A DNA stretch of 64,000 nt from DASQPR01 sp963831705 (GCA_963831705.1 CAWHRE010000010.1:1302001-1366000); one strand, 5' to 3'. Positions 9,801-17,288 are shown, numbered from the stretch's first letter. The notes: generated by a model not told the origin, from the sequence alone. Program-made: numbers and translations.

Positions 9801-10556
9801 CTCGACGAGTTCGACGAGTTCGAGCGCATCAGCGCGATCCTCGGCACTCTTCGCGAGGCCTCGTCGGACCAGTCCGTGGAGTTCCAGCGGGAATGCGTCG
9901 AGCACGATGTCGTCCTGCTCGTGCATAAACCGCAGCGACATGAGCTGCGAGGTCTCCCAGAACGGCGGCTCACCGGCGAAGAGCTCGAAGAACGTCACCG
10001 AGATGGCGTAGATATCGGCAGACGCGACGAACGCCTCACCTCTCCAAGCTTCGGGTGCACGATAGACACCTGTACTCAGAGTGACCGGGCGGTTGATCCA
10101 CGCCGCGGCTCCGACATCGACGATCAAGCTCAGGCCATCGATGTCGATGACCACATTCTCCGGGCGGAAGTCACCGTGAACGACGCCGATCTCGTGCGCG
10201 ACGACCATCGCACGAAGAGCGTCGCGATAGATGAGCAGCGCTGCCTCGGCCGTGAACGGCCCGTAGTCGCGAAGCAACGCACGGAGAGGTACGCCATTGA
10301 TCGGATCCATCACGATCGCTGCGCGGTACCCATCCGGTTCTTCGACATATTCCCGGATACGTACGAAATATGCGGTGTCCAATGTGGCAATGAGGAGCAC
10401 ATCTTCGCGTACCTGCTCGATGTTTTCTTCATTGATGTTTAAGTATTTAATGACGACCAGATCGCCGGTTTCTTCGTGCACGGCGAGCACGACGCGGCCG
10501 GTGGCGCCATTGCCCAGCTCGCGGCGGTGAACATAACCCGGAACATGCCAGCTCAT
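6894..10556 (-). CDS. Protein kinase with giant acidic repeat region and LPKTG sorting signal
   Basis: 1220 residues. A Hanks-type kinase domain spans about 7-255: glycine loop GNGATG (15-20), Lys37 (VVIKYL), HGD 127-129 with Asp129 and Asn134, DVG 147-149 in place of DFG, and APE 167-169. HRD is HGD, so activity may be altered but the catalytic residues are present. Residues 285-1050 are extremely acidic and repetitive: EEL pentads (527-585), a ~27-residue GGL..ELIETDV.ESEFVEV repeat (about 655-795), and Ala/Glu-rich helix (820-985). Then follow FLRRHPWW, a membrane helix (about 1062-1083), a Ser/Thr/Pro-rich stretch, LPKTG (1181-1185), a second helix and RRRR. Predicted topology is kinase inside with the short tail outside, where a sortase could attach it to the wall. 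Ribosome site GAAAGG precedes ATG 10556. Confidence 0.85.
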   Translation of the reverse strand: MSWHVPGYVHRRELGNGATGRVVLAVHEETGDLVVIKYLNINEENIEQVREDVLLIATLDTAYFVRIREYVEEPDGYRAAIVMDPINGVPLRALLRDYGPFTAEAALLIYRDALRAMVVAHEIGVVHGDFRPENVVIDIDGLSLIVDVGAAAWINRPVTLSTGVYRAPEAWRGEAFVASADIYAISVTFFELFAGEPPFWETSQLMSLRFMHEQDDIVLDAFPLELHGLVRRGLAKSAEDRADALELVELVEMAAIDTYGDEWEIVGRRHLRDRVSQVSLPLGGGADGIEIEESESGVELIELDDYYVEGSESYEVDAAARVITTAEDIVALARIEEVAAAEALAAESDDDLTDEEEAAVAEVESIVATEVDVEAVGVVGVAALEGMGIDVVDEDDIDSEEIGIVGVELVDSPSSVSTDRELVLEVVEIPDVVVAEATVVESDVNGESEIVEESEFVELVDIEVVDGVAVGAIETDEVIETETVVVESVGIESAAIESADVELILVESADAGAVVAETAVVEMAAAEELVVEEVVVEELIAEELLVEELAAEELAAEELAAEELAAEELVAEELVVEELVAEELIVEDEELAGVAIGTVAIAGAADDEEVVALASGGLDDIEAVAVGGAAETVLVAAEGVELIEIDLVETGVVEAGAASGGLIAGELVEADLVESEFIVVESVGAASAGLVAGELIETDVVESEFVEVDAASGGLAAAELIETDVAESEFIEVGAASGGLSADELIETEESESEFVEVAAVGGAVAGGLLAAELIEADVTESGFVEMGAASGGLVETDIVEVDEVIVGGAEETAIVGAAAVAEVVAIGEAAALAEAAAVAEAEEIALAEEIAVAEAIALAEAEAVALAEAEALAEAEAIAEAEAIALAEAEAEAIAVAEAEEIALAEEIALAEEIAAAEAIELAAAEAAALAEAEAAAVAEAEAIALAEAEEAAVEEAAVAEAAAAEAAAAEETAAAEAGVIAAAEVAAAAGAIGFEEFPTTQFAAVGAESPESGTGHEEEVVAVAAAGLEEESGGEKVLLGAGAGAAAAGENRSFLRRHPWWIALVGIILILLCGFGTLALYGGPAGGPSKPVANASASATVGAGVGTPSESATSVPVVPVTSPSATQPVASATPSTGATTSGTGTTTPSASPSTAPSTAPATTATTPATGPTPSPTETLPKTGIHPIRQMLVVAWMLLAIGVLLLVVFRRRRDAGSRV
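7600..9000 (-). repeat. Coding repeats inside the kinase gene
   Basis: Three kinds of in-frame repeat follow each other on the reverse strand. About 8800-8980 is a run of 15-base units encoding (A/V)(A/V)EEL. About 8170-8595 holds five or six copies of an ~80-base unit encoding GAASGGL.A.ELIETDV.ESEFVEV, with divergence between copies. About 7600-8100 is short-period GAAGCC-like sequence encoding Ala/Glu-rich helix. Unit lengths are multiples of three, so the repeats expand and contract without frameshift. Confidence 0.8.
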
Positions 10557-10774
10557 TTTTGCGTACCTTTCGGGGGTGGTCCGCCGTCCACAATGGAGAC
10601 CGCACTCATAGCGAAGCTGAGAGTGCCCCGACAGGATACTCAGAAAGTTGGCATAGGCGAGTCGGCGTCTTGGTTGCTCTCGAACAACTGATCGGTCGCG
10701 TCAGGCGAATGGCACGGCAGGCGTCGATCGGATCACAGCATGCCGACGACTCTTCCAGATATCGACATCGGTCG

Positions 10775-11971
10775 CTACATAGCGACGACGATGCCCGCCA
10801 CCTCGCCGAACCCGATCGTCGACCCATTCGGGCCCGGCGCCGTCGCGGTGATCACGATGGAGTCTCCGTCTTCCAGGAACGTCCGCGTCGTCCCGTCACC
10901 GAGAGTGATCGGATCGGTACCGTCCCAGGATAATTCCAAGAAAGACCCGGTCTGATCGCGCGCAGACCCGGAGACCGTGCCCGAGGCGAACAAATCACCG
11001 GTACGCAGGGATGCGCCGTTCACTGTCATGTGCGCGAGCTGCTGCGCAGGGGTCCAGTAGAGCGACGAGAACGGAGGCCGCGACACGATCGTGCCGTTCC
11101 ACGCCACGCTGAGATCGATCGCGTACCCGGTCCGGGAGTCTTCTTTTAGGTAGTCCAGCACCGGCGGATCCTGATCGGGCGGCCGGATCGTGGCATCGTC
11201 GAGCGCCGCCAGCGGGACCACCCAGGCCGAAATCGAGGTCGCGAACGACTTACCGAGGAACGGGCCGAGCGGCACGTACTCCCAGGATTGGATGTCGCGG
11301 GCCGACCAGTCGTTGAGCAGCACCACACCAAAGACGTGTTCGCGCAGATCGTTCACGCTGACCGGGGCGCCGAGCGTGGACGGCACTCCGACCACGAACC
11401 CAACCTCCGCTTCGATGTCCAATTTCCGACACCGGCCGAACGACGGACCGGCGGCGTCCTTGCGTTGGCCGGATGGACGAACGATCGGCGTACCGGACAC
11501 CACGACCGTGCCGGCGCGGCCGTGATAACCGATCGGCAGGTGCTTCCAATTCGGCGTCAGCGATGGCTGGCCCGGCCGGAAGATCTGGCCGACGTTCGTC
11601 GCGTGCTGCTCCGACGAGTAGAAGTCGACATAGTCGGCGACATCGAACGGCAGGCGCATCGTGACGTCGGCGACCGCGATCAGGTGCGGTTCGAGAGCCG
11701 CTCGGAAGGACTCGTCGCTGAGGATCTCGATGATCCGAGCACGCGTTGCGTCCCAGGTCGGCCGTCCGAGCGCCATGAACGGATTCAACGACGGCGAGCG
11801 GAGGGTGCCGCCGGCGCCCACGAGTCCGTGCTCCTCCACAGCGTTCAGATCGAGGACGAAATCCCCGACCCGTACGCCGATTCGCCCCTCGGTGTCCCCC
11901 TGCCGGAACACGCCGTATGGCAGTGTCTGCAGCCCGTACGGCGACGCTGCCGCACCCTCTACCCAGGTCAT
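10775..11971 (-). CDS. fahA: Fumarylacetoacetase
   Basis: Hydrolyses fumarylacetoacetate to fumarate and acetoacetate, the last step of homogentisate breakdown. At 398 residues it is close to the usual length. The N-terminal SH3-like domain begins LPYGVFRQGDTEGRIGVRVGDFVLDL. The C-terminal FAH barrel carries the metal-site segment KLDIEAEVGFVVG and the motifs LNDWSARDIQSWEYVPLGPFLGKSF and LRTGDLFASGTVSG. The unknown gene at 11972-12847 ends one base before this ATG (11971), so the two are surely one transcript and coupled. The pair is divergent from hmgA and probably shares its operator. Confidence 0.97.
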   Translation of the reverse strand: MTWVEGAAASPYGLQTLPYGVFRQGDTEGRIGVRVGDFVLDLNAVEEHGLVGAGGTLRSPSLNPFMALGRPTWDATRARIIEILSDESFRAALEPHLIAVADVTMRLPFDVADYVDFYSSEQHATNVGQIFRPGQPSLTPNWKHLPIGYHGRAGTVVVSGTPIVRPSGQRKDAAGPSFGRCRKLDIEAEVGFVVGVPSTLGAPVSVNDLREHVFGVVLLNDWSARDIQSWEYVPLGPFLGKSFATSISAWVVPLAALDDATIRPPDQDPPVLDYLKEDSRTGYAIDLSVAWNGTIVSRPPFSSLYWTPAQQLAHMTVNGASLRTGDLFASGTVSGSARDQTGSFLELSWDGTDPITLGDGTTRTFLEDGDSIVITATAPGPNGSTIGFGEVAGIVVAM

Positions 11972-12847
11972 CTATGCCGCGCTCTCCGTCGTTGTGTAGC
12001 TGCCGAACAAGCCGAATCGTTCGAGATCGGCGAGCGGCTCGGGAATGTCGCAGGTACCGAAACCGACCCATAGGGGCCGGGTTTCGAATAGACGCGCCCG
12101 CACGGTTTCCACCAGCGGTACCGGGTCCGGTGATGCAAGCAGCTCCGCGACCTCGGCGACTTCGGCGTCGTCGAACTTCGCGATCAACGTCCCAGCGAGC
12201 ACGCCGAGAAAGCCGTGATGGACGAATCCGGTCTCCGGATCGGCATGGCGGATCGCGTGGTGCAGCCCGGCGGTGAGCTTGAACGGCAGGCGCCGATCAC
12301 GGCATGCGCAGATCACGGCGGCCAACTCGATCGGCGTCGGGAACAGTTCGGCCGCCAGCCCACCGGTACGGAATTTCGCCGAAATGTCGATACCCCGGTT
12401 CCGGGCCTCGGCGATCGTGTCGAGCGCTCCCAGCAAACCGAATGTCAGCGGCAGTTCCGCGAAGACCGACGCCCGCACGAAACCATCGGCGACCAGGCCA
12501 AGCAGCGCGGCAAGCCCTGGCTGTGGGTCCTCGCTGCGCTTGGCAACCGCAACCTCCACCTGGCGGACGTCCAGACGCGGATCGGCCGCCCGGATCGCCG
12601 ACGGAAGCCCGGCCACGCCGGTGTCCCCGATGATCCCGATCGCGAGCCGCTCATCGGGCGCCAAAAGCCGATCAAGAGCTTTTACAGACGACGCCGGTAC
12701 TAGCAACGGACCCACCATCTCGGCATACCAAGACGTACGGTGACCTCGGTGTTCCGTGACGGCATCGGCCAGCGTGGCGCTGCCCGGGGGGAACACGGCA
12801 GCGTCATCGACGAAGCCGTGGAGGAGTGCTGGCACCCGTGTTGACAC
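11972..12847 (-). CDS. Conserved protein of unknown function between hmgA and fahA
   Basis: About 291 residues from GTG 12845-12847 (VSTRVPALLHGFVDDAAVFPPGSATLADAV). A longer frame runs upstream into the operator and hmgA, but that part is Arg-rich shadow sequence. No catalytic family is recognised. Visible conserved-looking patches are LLHGFVDDAAVFPPG, DISAKFRTGG, PFKLTAGLHHAIRH and GFVHHGFLGVLAG; the alternating pattern suggests a TIM-barrel-like enzyme with several histidines. It is upstream of and contiguous with fahA. The homogentisate route needs a maleylacetoacetate isomerase between HmgA and FahA, and no glutathione-type isomerase gene is present, so this gene is the local candidate (inference only). 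Confidence 0.7.
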   Translation of the reverse strand: MSTRVPALLHGFVDDAAVFPPGSATLADAVTEHRGHRTSWYAEMVGPLLVPASSVKALDRLLAPDERLAIGIIGDTGVAGLPSAIRAADPRLDVRQVEVAVAKRSEDPQPGLAALLGLVADGFVRASVFAELPLTFGLLGALDTIAEARNRGIDISAKFRTGGLAAELFPTPIELAAVICACRDRRLPFKLTAGLHHAIRHADPETGFVHHGFLGVLAGTLIAKFDDAEVAEVAELLASPDPVPLVETVRARLFETRPLWVGFGTCDIPEPLADLERFGLFGSYTTTESAA

Positions 12848-12876
12848 GGCTTTGAACCTAGCGGACGCTACATATG

Positions 12877-12915
12877 GCGGACAACTACGTCCGATTATCG
12901 GACGGTCGTGTCCGC
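12877..12915. promoter_or_regulatory. Nested 39-bp palindromic operator of the hmgA / fahA divergon
   Basis: The layout is GCGGACA-N5-GTCCGAT-T-ATCGGAC-N5-TGTCCGC. The inner arms (12889-12895 and 12897-12903) and outer arms (12877-12883 and 12909-12915) are both perfect 7-bp inverted repeats around the same centre. Another half-site GCGGAC lies at 12861-12866, 16 bases from the outer arm. It sits between the divergent starts at 12847 and 12967, ideal for a dimer-of-dimers regulator of both transcripts. The regulator is not identified here. Confidence 0.75.
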
Positions 12916-12966
12916 ACATCGGATCTTTTGGAACCACGGGCTGAAATGTGACCAAAGGGAGATGAC

Positions 12967-14154
12967 ATGCCGTATTACCGTAGCGTCGGCGAGCGCCCAC
13001 CCAAGCGTCACACGCAGTTCCGGCAGCCGGACGGCTCGCTCTACGCCGAGGAGTTGATGGGCCAGGAGGGCTTCTCCTCCGACTCGTCGCTGCTCTATCA
13101 CCGGCACGCGCCGACCGCGATCGTGGCCGCCGACGTGTACGAGCCGATGTCCTGGTCCCGCGTCGCGAACCATCCGCTGAAACCACGGCACTTCCAGACC
13201 CACAAACTGGACGCGTCCGGCGCCGATCCGATCCTCGGCCGGCAGCACTTGATGGCGAATGACGACTGCCGGATCTCGTACGTCGTCGCCGACCGGCCAT
13301 CCGTGCTCTACCGCAACGCGATCGGCGACGAATGCGTATATGTCGAGGACGGCCGCGCGATGATCGAGTCGACGTTCGGCGTGATCGAAGTCGGCGCCGG
13401 CGACTACGTGATCATCCCGACGTCCACGATTCACCGGATCGTGCCGATGGGCGGGCCGATCCGTACGCTCGTGATCGAAGCGACCGGCCACATCGGGCCA
13501 CCGAAGCGATATCTCTCCGCCCGCGGTCAGTTCCTGGAGTCGTCGCCGTATTGCGAGCGGGATCTCCGTGGCCCATCCGAACCGCTGGTCGTCGAGGAAA
13601 CCGACGTCGACGTTTATGTCCAACACCGTCGCGGTTGGACGAAGTACACGTACGCGAATCATCCGTTTGACGTCGTGGGCTGGGACGGTTGCCTCTACCC
13701 CTGGGCGTTCTCGATTCACGACTTCGAACCGATCACCGGGCGCGTTCACCAGCCGCCACCCGTACATCAAACGTTCGAAGGTCCTAATTTTGTGATCTGC
13801 TCTTTCGTGCCGCGCAAAGTCGACTATCACCCGCTGTCGATCCCGATCCCCTACAACCATCACAACGTCGACTCGGACGAGATGCTGTTCTACACCGGTG
13901 GCAACTACGAGGCGAGGCGCGGTTCCGGGATCGAGCAGGGGTCGATTTCGCTGCATCCGAGCGGCTTCACGCACGGTCCGCAGCCGGGTGCGGTCGAGCG
14001 GGCGCTCGGCGTCGAATACTTCGACGAGCTCGCCGTCATGGTCGACACGTTCCGGCCGCTCGACCTCTGCGAACCAGCGCTCGAATCCGAGGACCCGAAC
14101 TACGCCTGGACCTGGTCCCGCGCCACAACCCCAGTTGATCCTGGAGTTAGTTGA
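12967..14154 (+). CDS. hmgA: Homogentisate 1,2-dioxygenase
   Basis: Opens the homogentisate ring to maleylacetoacetate using Fe(II) and O2. It is 395 residues with a cupin fold. The iron-ligand region is visible as IPYNHHNVDSDEMLFYTGGNYE (His/Glu) with the later HPSGFTHGPQPG histidine. An AAAGGGAGATGAC ribosome site places the start at ATG 12967. Divergent from the unknown gene and fahA across the nested palindrome. The gene ends inside the left arm of a 17-bp inverted repeat. Confidence 0.95.
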   Translation: MPYYRSVGERPPKRHTQFRQPDGSLYAEELMGQEGFSSDSSLLYHRHAPTAIVAADVYEPMSWSRVANHPLKPRHFQTHKLDASGADPILGRQHLMANDDCRISYVVADRPSVLYRNAIGDECVYVEDGRAMIESTFGVIEVGAGDYVIIPTSTIHRIVPMGGPIRTLVIEATGHIGPPKRYLSARGQFLESSPYCERDLRGPSEPLVVEETDVDVYVQHRRGWTKYTYANHPFDVVGWDGCLYPWAFSIHDFEPITGRVHQPPPVHQTFEGPNFVICSFVPRKVDYHPLSIPIPYNHHNVDSDEMLFYTGGNYEARRGSGIEQGSISLHPSGFTHGPQPGAVERALGVEYFDELAVMVDTFRPLDLCEPALESEDPNYAWTWSRATTPVDPGVS

Positions 14155-14194
14155 CGCGTCGACGGGTATCGCTCTTATAACTCCAGGATCAACT
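14133..14194. repeat. 17-bp inverted repeat over the hmgA 3' end
   Basis: AGTTGATCCTGGAGTTA (14133-14149) is repeated as its exact complement at 14178-14194, with 28 bases between. The left arm is inside the last codons of hmgA and the right arm ends 8 bases before the stop of the convergent serine hydrolase. It may act as a two-way terminator, although the long loop and lack of a T-run are atypical. Confidence 0.7.
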
Positions 14195-14201
14195 TCAGTG
14201 G

Positions 14202-15344
14202 TCAGAACGCGGCAGCGTACGTCCAGAAGTCACGCATCAACGTCGGCGGCGTCGGACCGGTCATTTCCAGCTGGCTGAACATGATCGCCACGGCGCCGGT
14301 CGACGGCGTGACGTGCGCGCTCGTGCCCGTCCCGCCAACCCAGCCGTAGCGGCCGGGCACGTTCCACGCGTCGAGCTCCGCAACATCGACCGATCCGCCG
14401 AATCCCCAGCCCTGGCCCTCGATGAACAGTTGACCCGCATCGCGCTGGGCGGCCGTCAGGTGATCGGTGGTCATTCGGTCGATCGATTTCGCCGAAAGCA
14501 GTCGCCGCCCGTTCGCCTCGCCGTCGGCGAGCAGCATCCGGCCGAACGCGTACCAGTCGTCGAGCGTAGAGACAAGGCCTCCGGCACCGGACGGGAACGC
14601 CGGCGGGGTGCTCCACTGCCCGTCCGGTTCGTCCACGAGATCGAGTCCGCCGGTCGTACTCGCTCGATAGAGGCTGGTGAAGCGGTCGCGTTTGGCCGCC
14701 GGTACGAAGAATCCGGTGTCCACCATGCCCAAGGGCTCGAAGATCCGTTCGGCCAGGAAGTCCGGCAACGTGCCGCCGGTGACCCGCGCGATCAGCACGC
14801 CTTGCAGATCGGAACACGTGTTGTAGAGCCATGCCTCACCCGGCTGGTGAAGAAGCGGGATCGAAGCCAGCGTGGCCATCCACTTGTCCGGTTCGGCCAC
14901 CGCTGCCGGAAGCGGTCCGAACTGCACCGTGAAGAGCGCCTCGACGGCCGGGAGCGAGAAGTCGTCCGGGAAGCCGTACCCGGCGCGGGACGTCATGACG
15001 TCGTACAGCGTGATCGCGCGTACGGACGGCACCACGTCGTCGATCGGCCCGGCCGGCTCGCGTACGACCATCGGCGCCGCCAACTCGGGAAGCCACGGGT
15101 CGATCGGATCATCTAGGGCGATTCGGCCGTCATCGACCAGCATCATGACCGCGGCGGCGACGATCGGTTTCGTAACCGACGCGATCCGGAAGATCGACTC
15201 ACGGGTCATCGGCCCGGCCCCCTCGACGTCCAGGAAACCTGCCGCCTGCACTTCGATCCGGTCGCCGTGCGCGATCAGGCCGGCCGCACCGGCGATCGAT
15301 CCACTCCGTACGTGCTTCGCGAGCACATCGTGCAGATTCGTCAT
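14202..15344 (-). CDS. Serine hydrolase of the beta-lactamase / EstB family
   Basis: About 380 residues from ATG 15344, preceded by GAGAGGG at a good distance; a longer frame to 15410 lacks support. The active-site motif S-V-T-K (Ser56-Lys59) lies in FRIASVTKPIVAAAVMML, with YNT as the likely second motif (EAWLYNTCSDLQG) and a C-terminal GWVGGTGT. There is no signal peptide, so it is cytoplasmic. Members are esterases, transesterases or DD-peptidase-like enzymes acting on unknown substrates. Nothing in the context fixes the substrate. Confidence 0.87.
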   Translation of the reverse strand: MTNLHDVLAKHVRSGSIAGAAGLIAHGDRIEVQAAGFLDVEGAGPMTRESIFRIASVTKPIVAAAVMMLVDDGRIALDDPIDPWLPELAAPMVVREPAGPIDDVVPSVRAITLYDVMTSRAGYGFPDDFSLPAVEALFTVQFGPLPAAVAEPDKWMATLASIPLLHQPGEAWLYNTCSDLQGVLIARVTGGTLPDFLAERIFEPLGMVDTGFFVPAAKRDRFTSLYRASTTGGLDLVDEPDGQWSTPPAFPSGAGGLVSTLDDWYAFGRMLLADGEANGRRLLSAKSIDRMTTDHLTAAQRDAGQLFIEGQGWGFGGSVDVAELDAWNVPGRYGWVGGTGTSAHVTPSTGAVAIMFSQLEMTGPTPPTLMRDFWTYAAAF

Positions 15345-15428
15345 CGCTCTACCCTCTCGCGTCATTGCGCTCCGTCGGACGGTATGACCATCGCCGTGAC
15401 CGAAAATCATCGTGGCAGGATCTTCGGT

Positions 15429-15812
15429 ATGGCCCTCACCGAGCTCACGAAGCGTTTGCTGGACACGAACACGTTCGCGGTCCTGTCCACGATCAATCCG
15501 GACGGCGCTCCGCAGTCCACCGTCATCTGGATCAAACGAGACGGCGACGACGCGGTGTTCTCGACGATTCGCGGTCGGCGGAAGACACGCAACATGGAGC
15601 GTGATCCGCGGATCAGCATCTGCATGTACGACCCGGCCGCTCCCGATCTTTACGTCGAACTTCGGGGCGAGGTCACGATCACGGAAGATGGTGGCCGAGA
15701 GTTGATCAATGAGCTTTCGCTCCGCTATGACGGCGAGGAGTTCCAGGTCGAACCGCCCGAGATTACCCGAGTGGTGTGCCGGTTGACGCCGTCACGAGTG
15801 CTCGAGCACTGA
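15429..15812 (+). CDS. PPOX-class F420/flavin-dependent oxidoreductase
   Basis: 127 residues forming a split beta-barrel of the pyridoxamine-5'-phosphate-oxidase-like class. MALTELTKRLLDTNTFAVLSTINPDGAPQSTVIWIKRDGDDAVFSTIRGRRKTRNMERDPRISI is the family pattern; the K/R-rich segment after the strand contacts the cofactor phosphate. ATG 15429 with GGCAGGA upstream is preferred to the longer frame. Actinobacteria have many such proteins using F420 rather than FMN; the choice cannot be read here. Confidence 0.88.
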   Translation: MALTELTKRLLDTNTFAVLSTINPDGAPQSTVIWIKRDGDDAVFSTIRGRRKTRNMERDPRISICMYDPAAPDLYVELRGEVTITEDGGRELINELSLRYDGEEFQVEPPEITRVVCRLTPSRVLEH

Positions 15813-15821
15813 CGTCCGGCT

Positions 15822-16298
15822 CTAACCAGACGTCACCAGCAGGGCTACGGCGATCGCCGCCAGGCCCTCGGCACGCCCGGTGAGACCGAGACCGTCCGAC
15901 GTCGTACCGGCTACCGTGACCGGTGCTCCGACGGCTGCCGACAACGCCGCCTGAGCTTCGGCACGCCGCTTGCCGATCTTCGGGGCGACGCCGATCACCT
16001 GGATCGAGACGTTGCCGATGTCAAAGCCCGCGGCCCGTACGCGCCGGGCGGTCTCGGACAGCAGCGCCACGCCTGCGGCTCCGGCCCATTCGGGCTGGTC
16101 GACACCGTAATTGGAGCCGAGGTCACCGAGGCCGGCCGCGGACAACATCGCATCGCAGGCGGCATGTGCCGCGACGTCACCGTCGGAGTGTCCATCGAGA
16201 CCGCGATCGCCGGGCCACAGCAGACCCGCGACCCAGCACGGGCGATCGTCACCGAACGCGTGAATGTCCGTCCCGACGCCGACCCGCGGAATGATCAT
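15822..16298 (-). CDS. ispF: 2-C-methyl-D-erythritol 2,4-cyclodiphosphate synthase
   Basis: Fifth step of the MEP isoprenoid pathway. It has 158 residues. Metal ligands Asp11 and His13 are in GTDIHAF, with the third histidine at about 45 in GHSDGDVAAHA; the C-terminal TTSDGLGLTGRAEGLAAIA matches. In many actinobacteria ispD and ispF are adjacent, often fused or coupled; here they are separated by about 1 kb holding a Uma2-family gene. Confidence 0.96.
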   Translation of the reverse strand: MIIPRVGVGTDIHAFGDDRPCWVAGLLWPGDRGLDGHSDGDVAAHAACDAMLSAAGLGDLGSNYGVDQPEWAGAAGVALLSETARRVRAAGFDIGNVSIQVIGVAPKIGKRRAEAQAALSAAVGAPVTVAGTTSDGLGLTGRAEGLAAIAVALLVTSG

Positions 16299-16334
16299 GC
16301 CGGAACTCTAACAAGCACCGGAACGAGCGCCCGC

Positions 16335-16901
16335 TCAGATCGCACGCAGATCCAGCTCGACCGGGAATGGCGCAATCGCCTTGATCACGCCGGCGAACAC
16401 GTCCGTCGCTTGGTAAGCCATGATCGATTCGTCCAAAACGTAGGTATGTACCGAGGGCATATCGGTCGTCGCATCCTCGATGCGCCAGTAGTACTTGATT
16501 CCGGCCTGTGCGTACTCGGCCGCCTTCACCATACGATCGGTCGTTTCCGAACCCGGCGACACGATTTCCACAACGAGGCACAGGTGATCCGGCCTGGCCG
16601 GCATGATGTCGATGGTTTCGGCTCGGAAGACCACGACGTCCGGGCGTCGATTGAGAAGAGGGACGTCCCGGAGCCGTACATCAAAATCGGTCGACGCGAG
16701 CCAACGCGGACGGCCGGCCCGCTTTAGCGTCACAGCGAGCTCGTTGGCGAGCATGTTGTGCTTTCTGGACGCACTCGGGGTCACCGTGACAATCCCATCA
16801 ACGATCTCGATGCCGGCACACTGCTCTTCGGACCATGAGTCGTACTGCTCAGCGGTCACTTGTTGGTGCATCCAGTAGGGCGCGATCATCTCGGCAGTCA
16901 C
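16335..16901 (-). CDS. Uma2-family (DUF820) putative restriction-type endonuclease
   Basis: 188 residues of the PD-(D/E)XK-like Uma2 family. N-terminal VTAEQYDSWSEEQCAGIEIVDGIVTVTPSASRKHNMLANELAVTLKRA and the catalytic region RRPDVVVFRAE ... LVVEIVSPGSETTDRMVKAAEYAQAGIKYYWRIE are typical. The Asp, Glu and Lys expected for metal-dependent cleavage are present. It interrupts the ispF-ispD pair, consistent with insertion. Uma2 genes are plentiful in cyanobacteria and actinobacteria and no biological role is established. Confidence 0.88.
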   Translation of the reverse strand: MTAEMIAPYWMHQQVTAEQYDSWSEEQCAGIEIVDGIVTVTPSASRKHNMLANELAVTLKRAGRPRWLASTDFDVRLRDVPLLNRRPDVVVFRAETIDIMPARPDHLCLVVEIVSPGSETTDRMVKAAEYAQAGIKYYWRIEDATTDMPSVHTYVLDESIMAYQATDVFAGVIKAIAPFPVELDLRAI

Positions 16902-17288
16902 GATTCACCTCCCGGTCGACTACTTTAACGGTGTCAGGGCGCAGATATCTTTCCGGCTCTTGAGAAAACATGTCCGACGCGCGACTCGCATCCCTGCAGT
17001 GCGATCCCGCAGGCAAGAAACACCAGCTCAGAGCTTCGGAGTTGAGCCACGGGCTGGACAAATCAATTGCCGGAAGAGTTCGCGAATCAAGCCCACTTTC
17101 GCTTCACGATCACGGCCAAAGTGCTGCGGCCGCCTGGGCGTCGCAGTTCCCGACACGGCACCCCGACGGCGGACGTCATCATCGAGCGGTATCCGGATGA
17201 CGTCGAACTGCCACCGACGATGGTCAACTTTATCGAGCAACGTTCTCAGCGAGCCCGACACGTTCCAAAACGACCCGGACCAAGCGCT
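16902..17288. other. Gene-poor gap between the Uma2 gene and ispD
   Basis: No convincing gene. The best forward frame (TTG 17067 to 17303) encodes 78 residues with a plausible middle, TADVIIERYPDDVELPPTMVNFIEQ, but has a weak start, poor third-position GC and ends inside ispD. A reverse frame 17028-17261 gives LLDKVDHRRWQFDVIRIPLDDDV. The gap may hold the remains of a gene carried in with the Uma2 gene. Confidence 0.4.
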
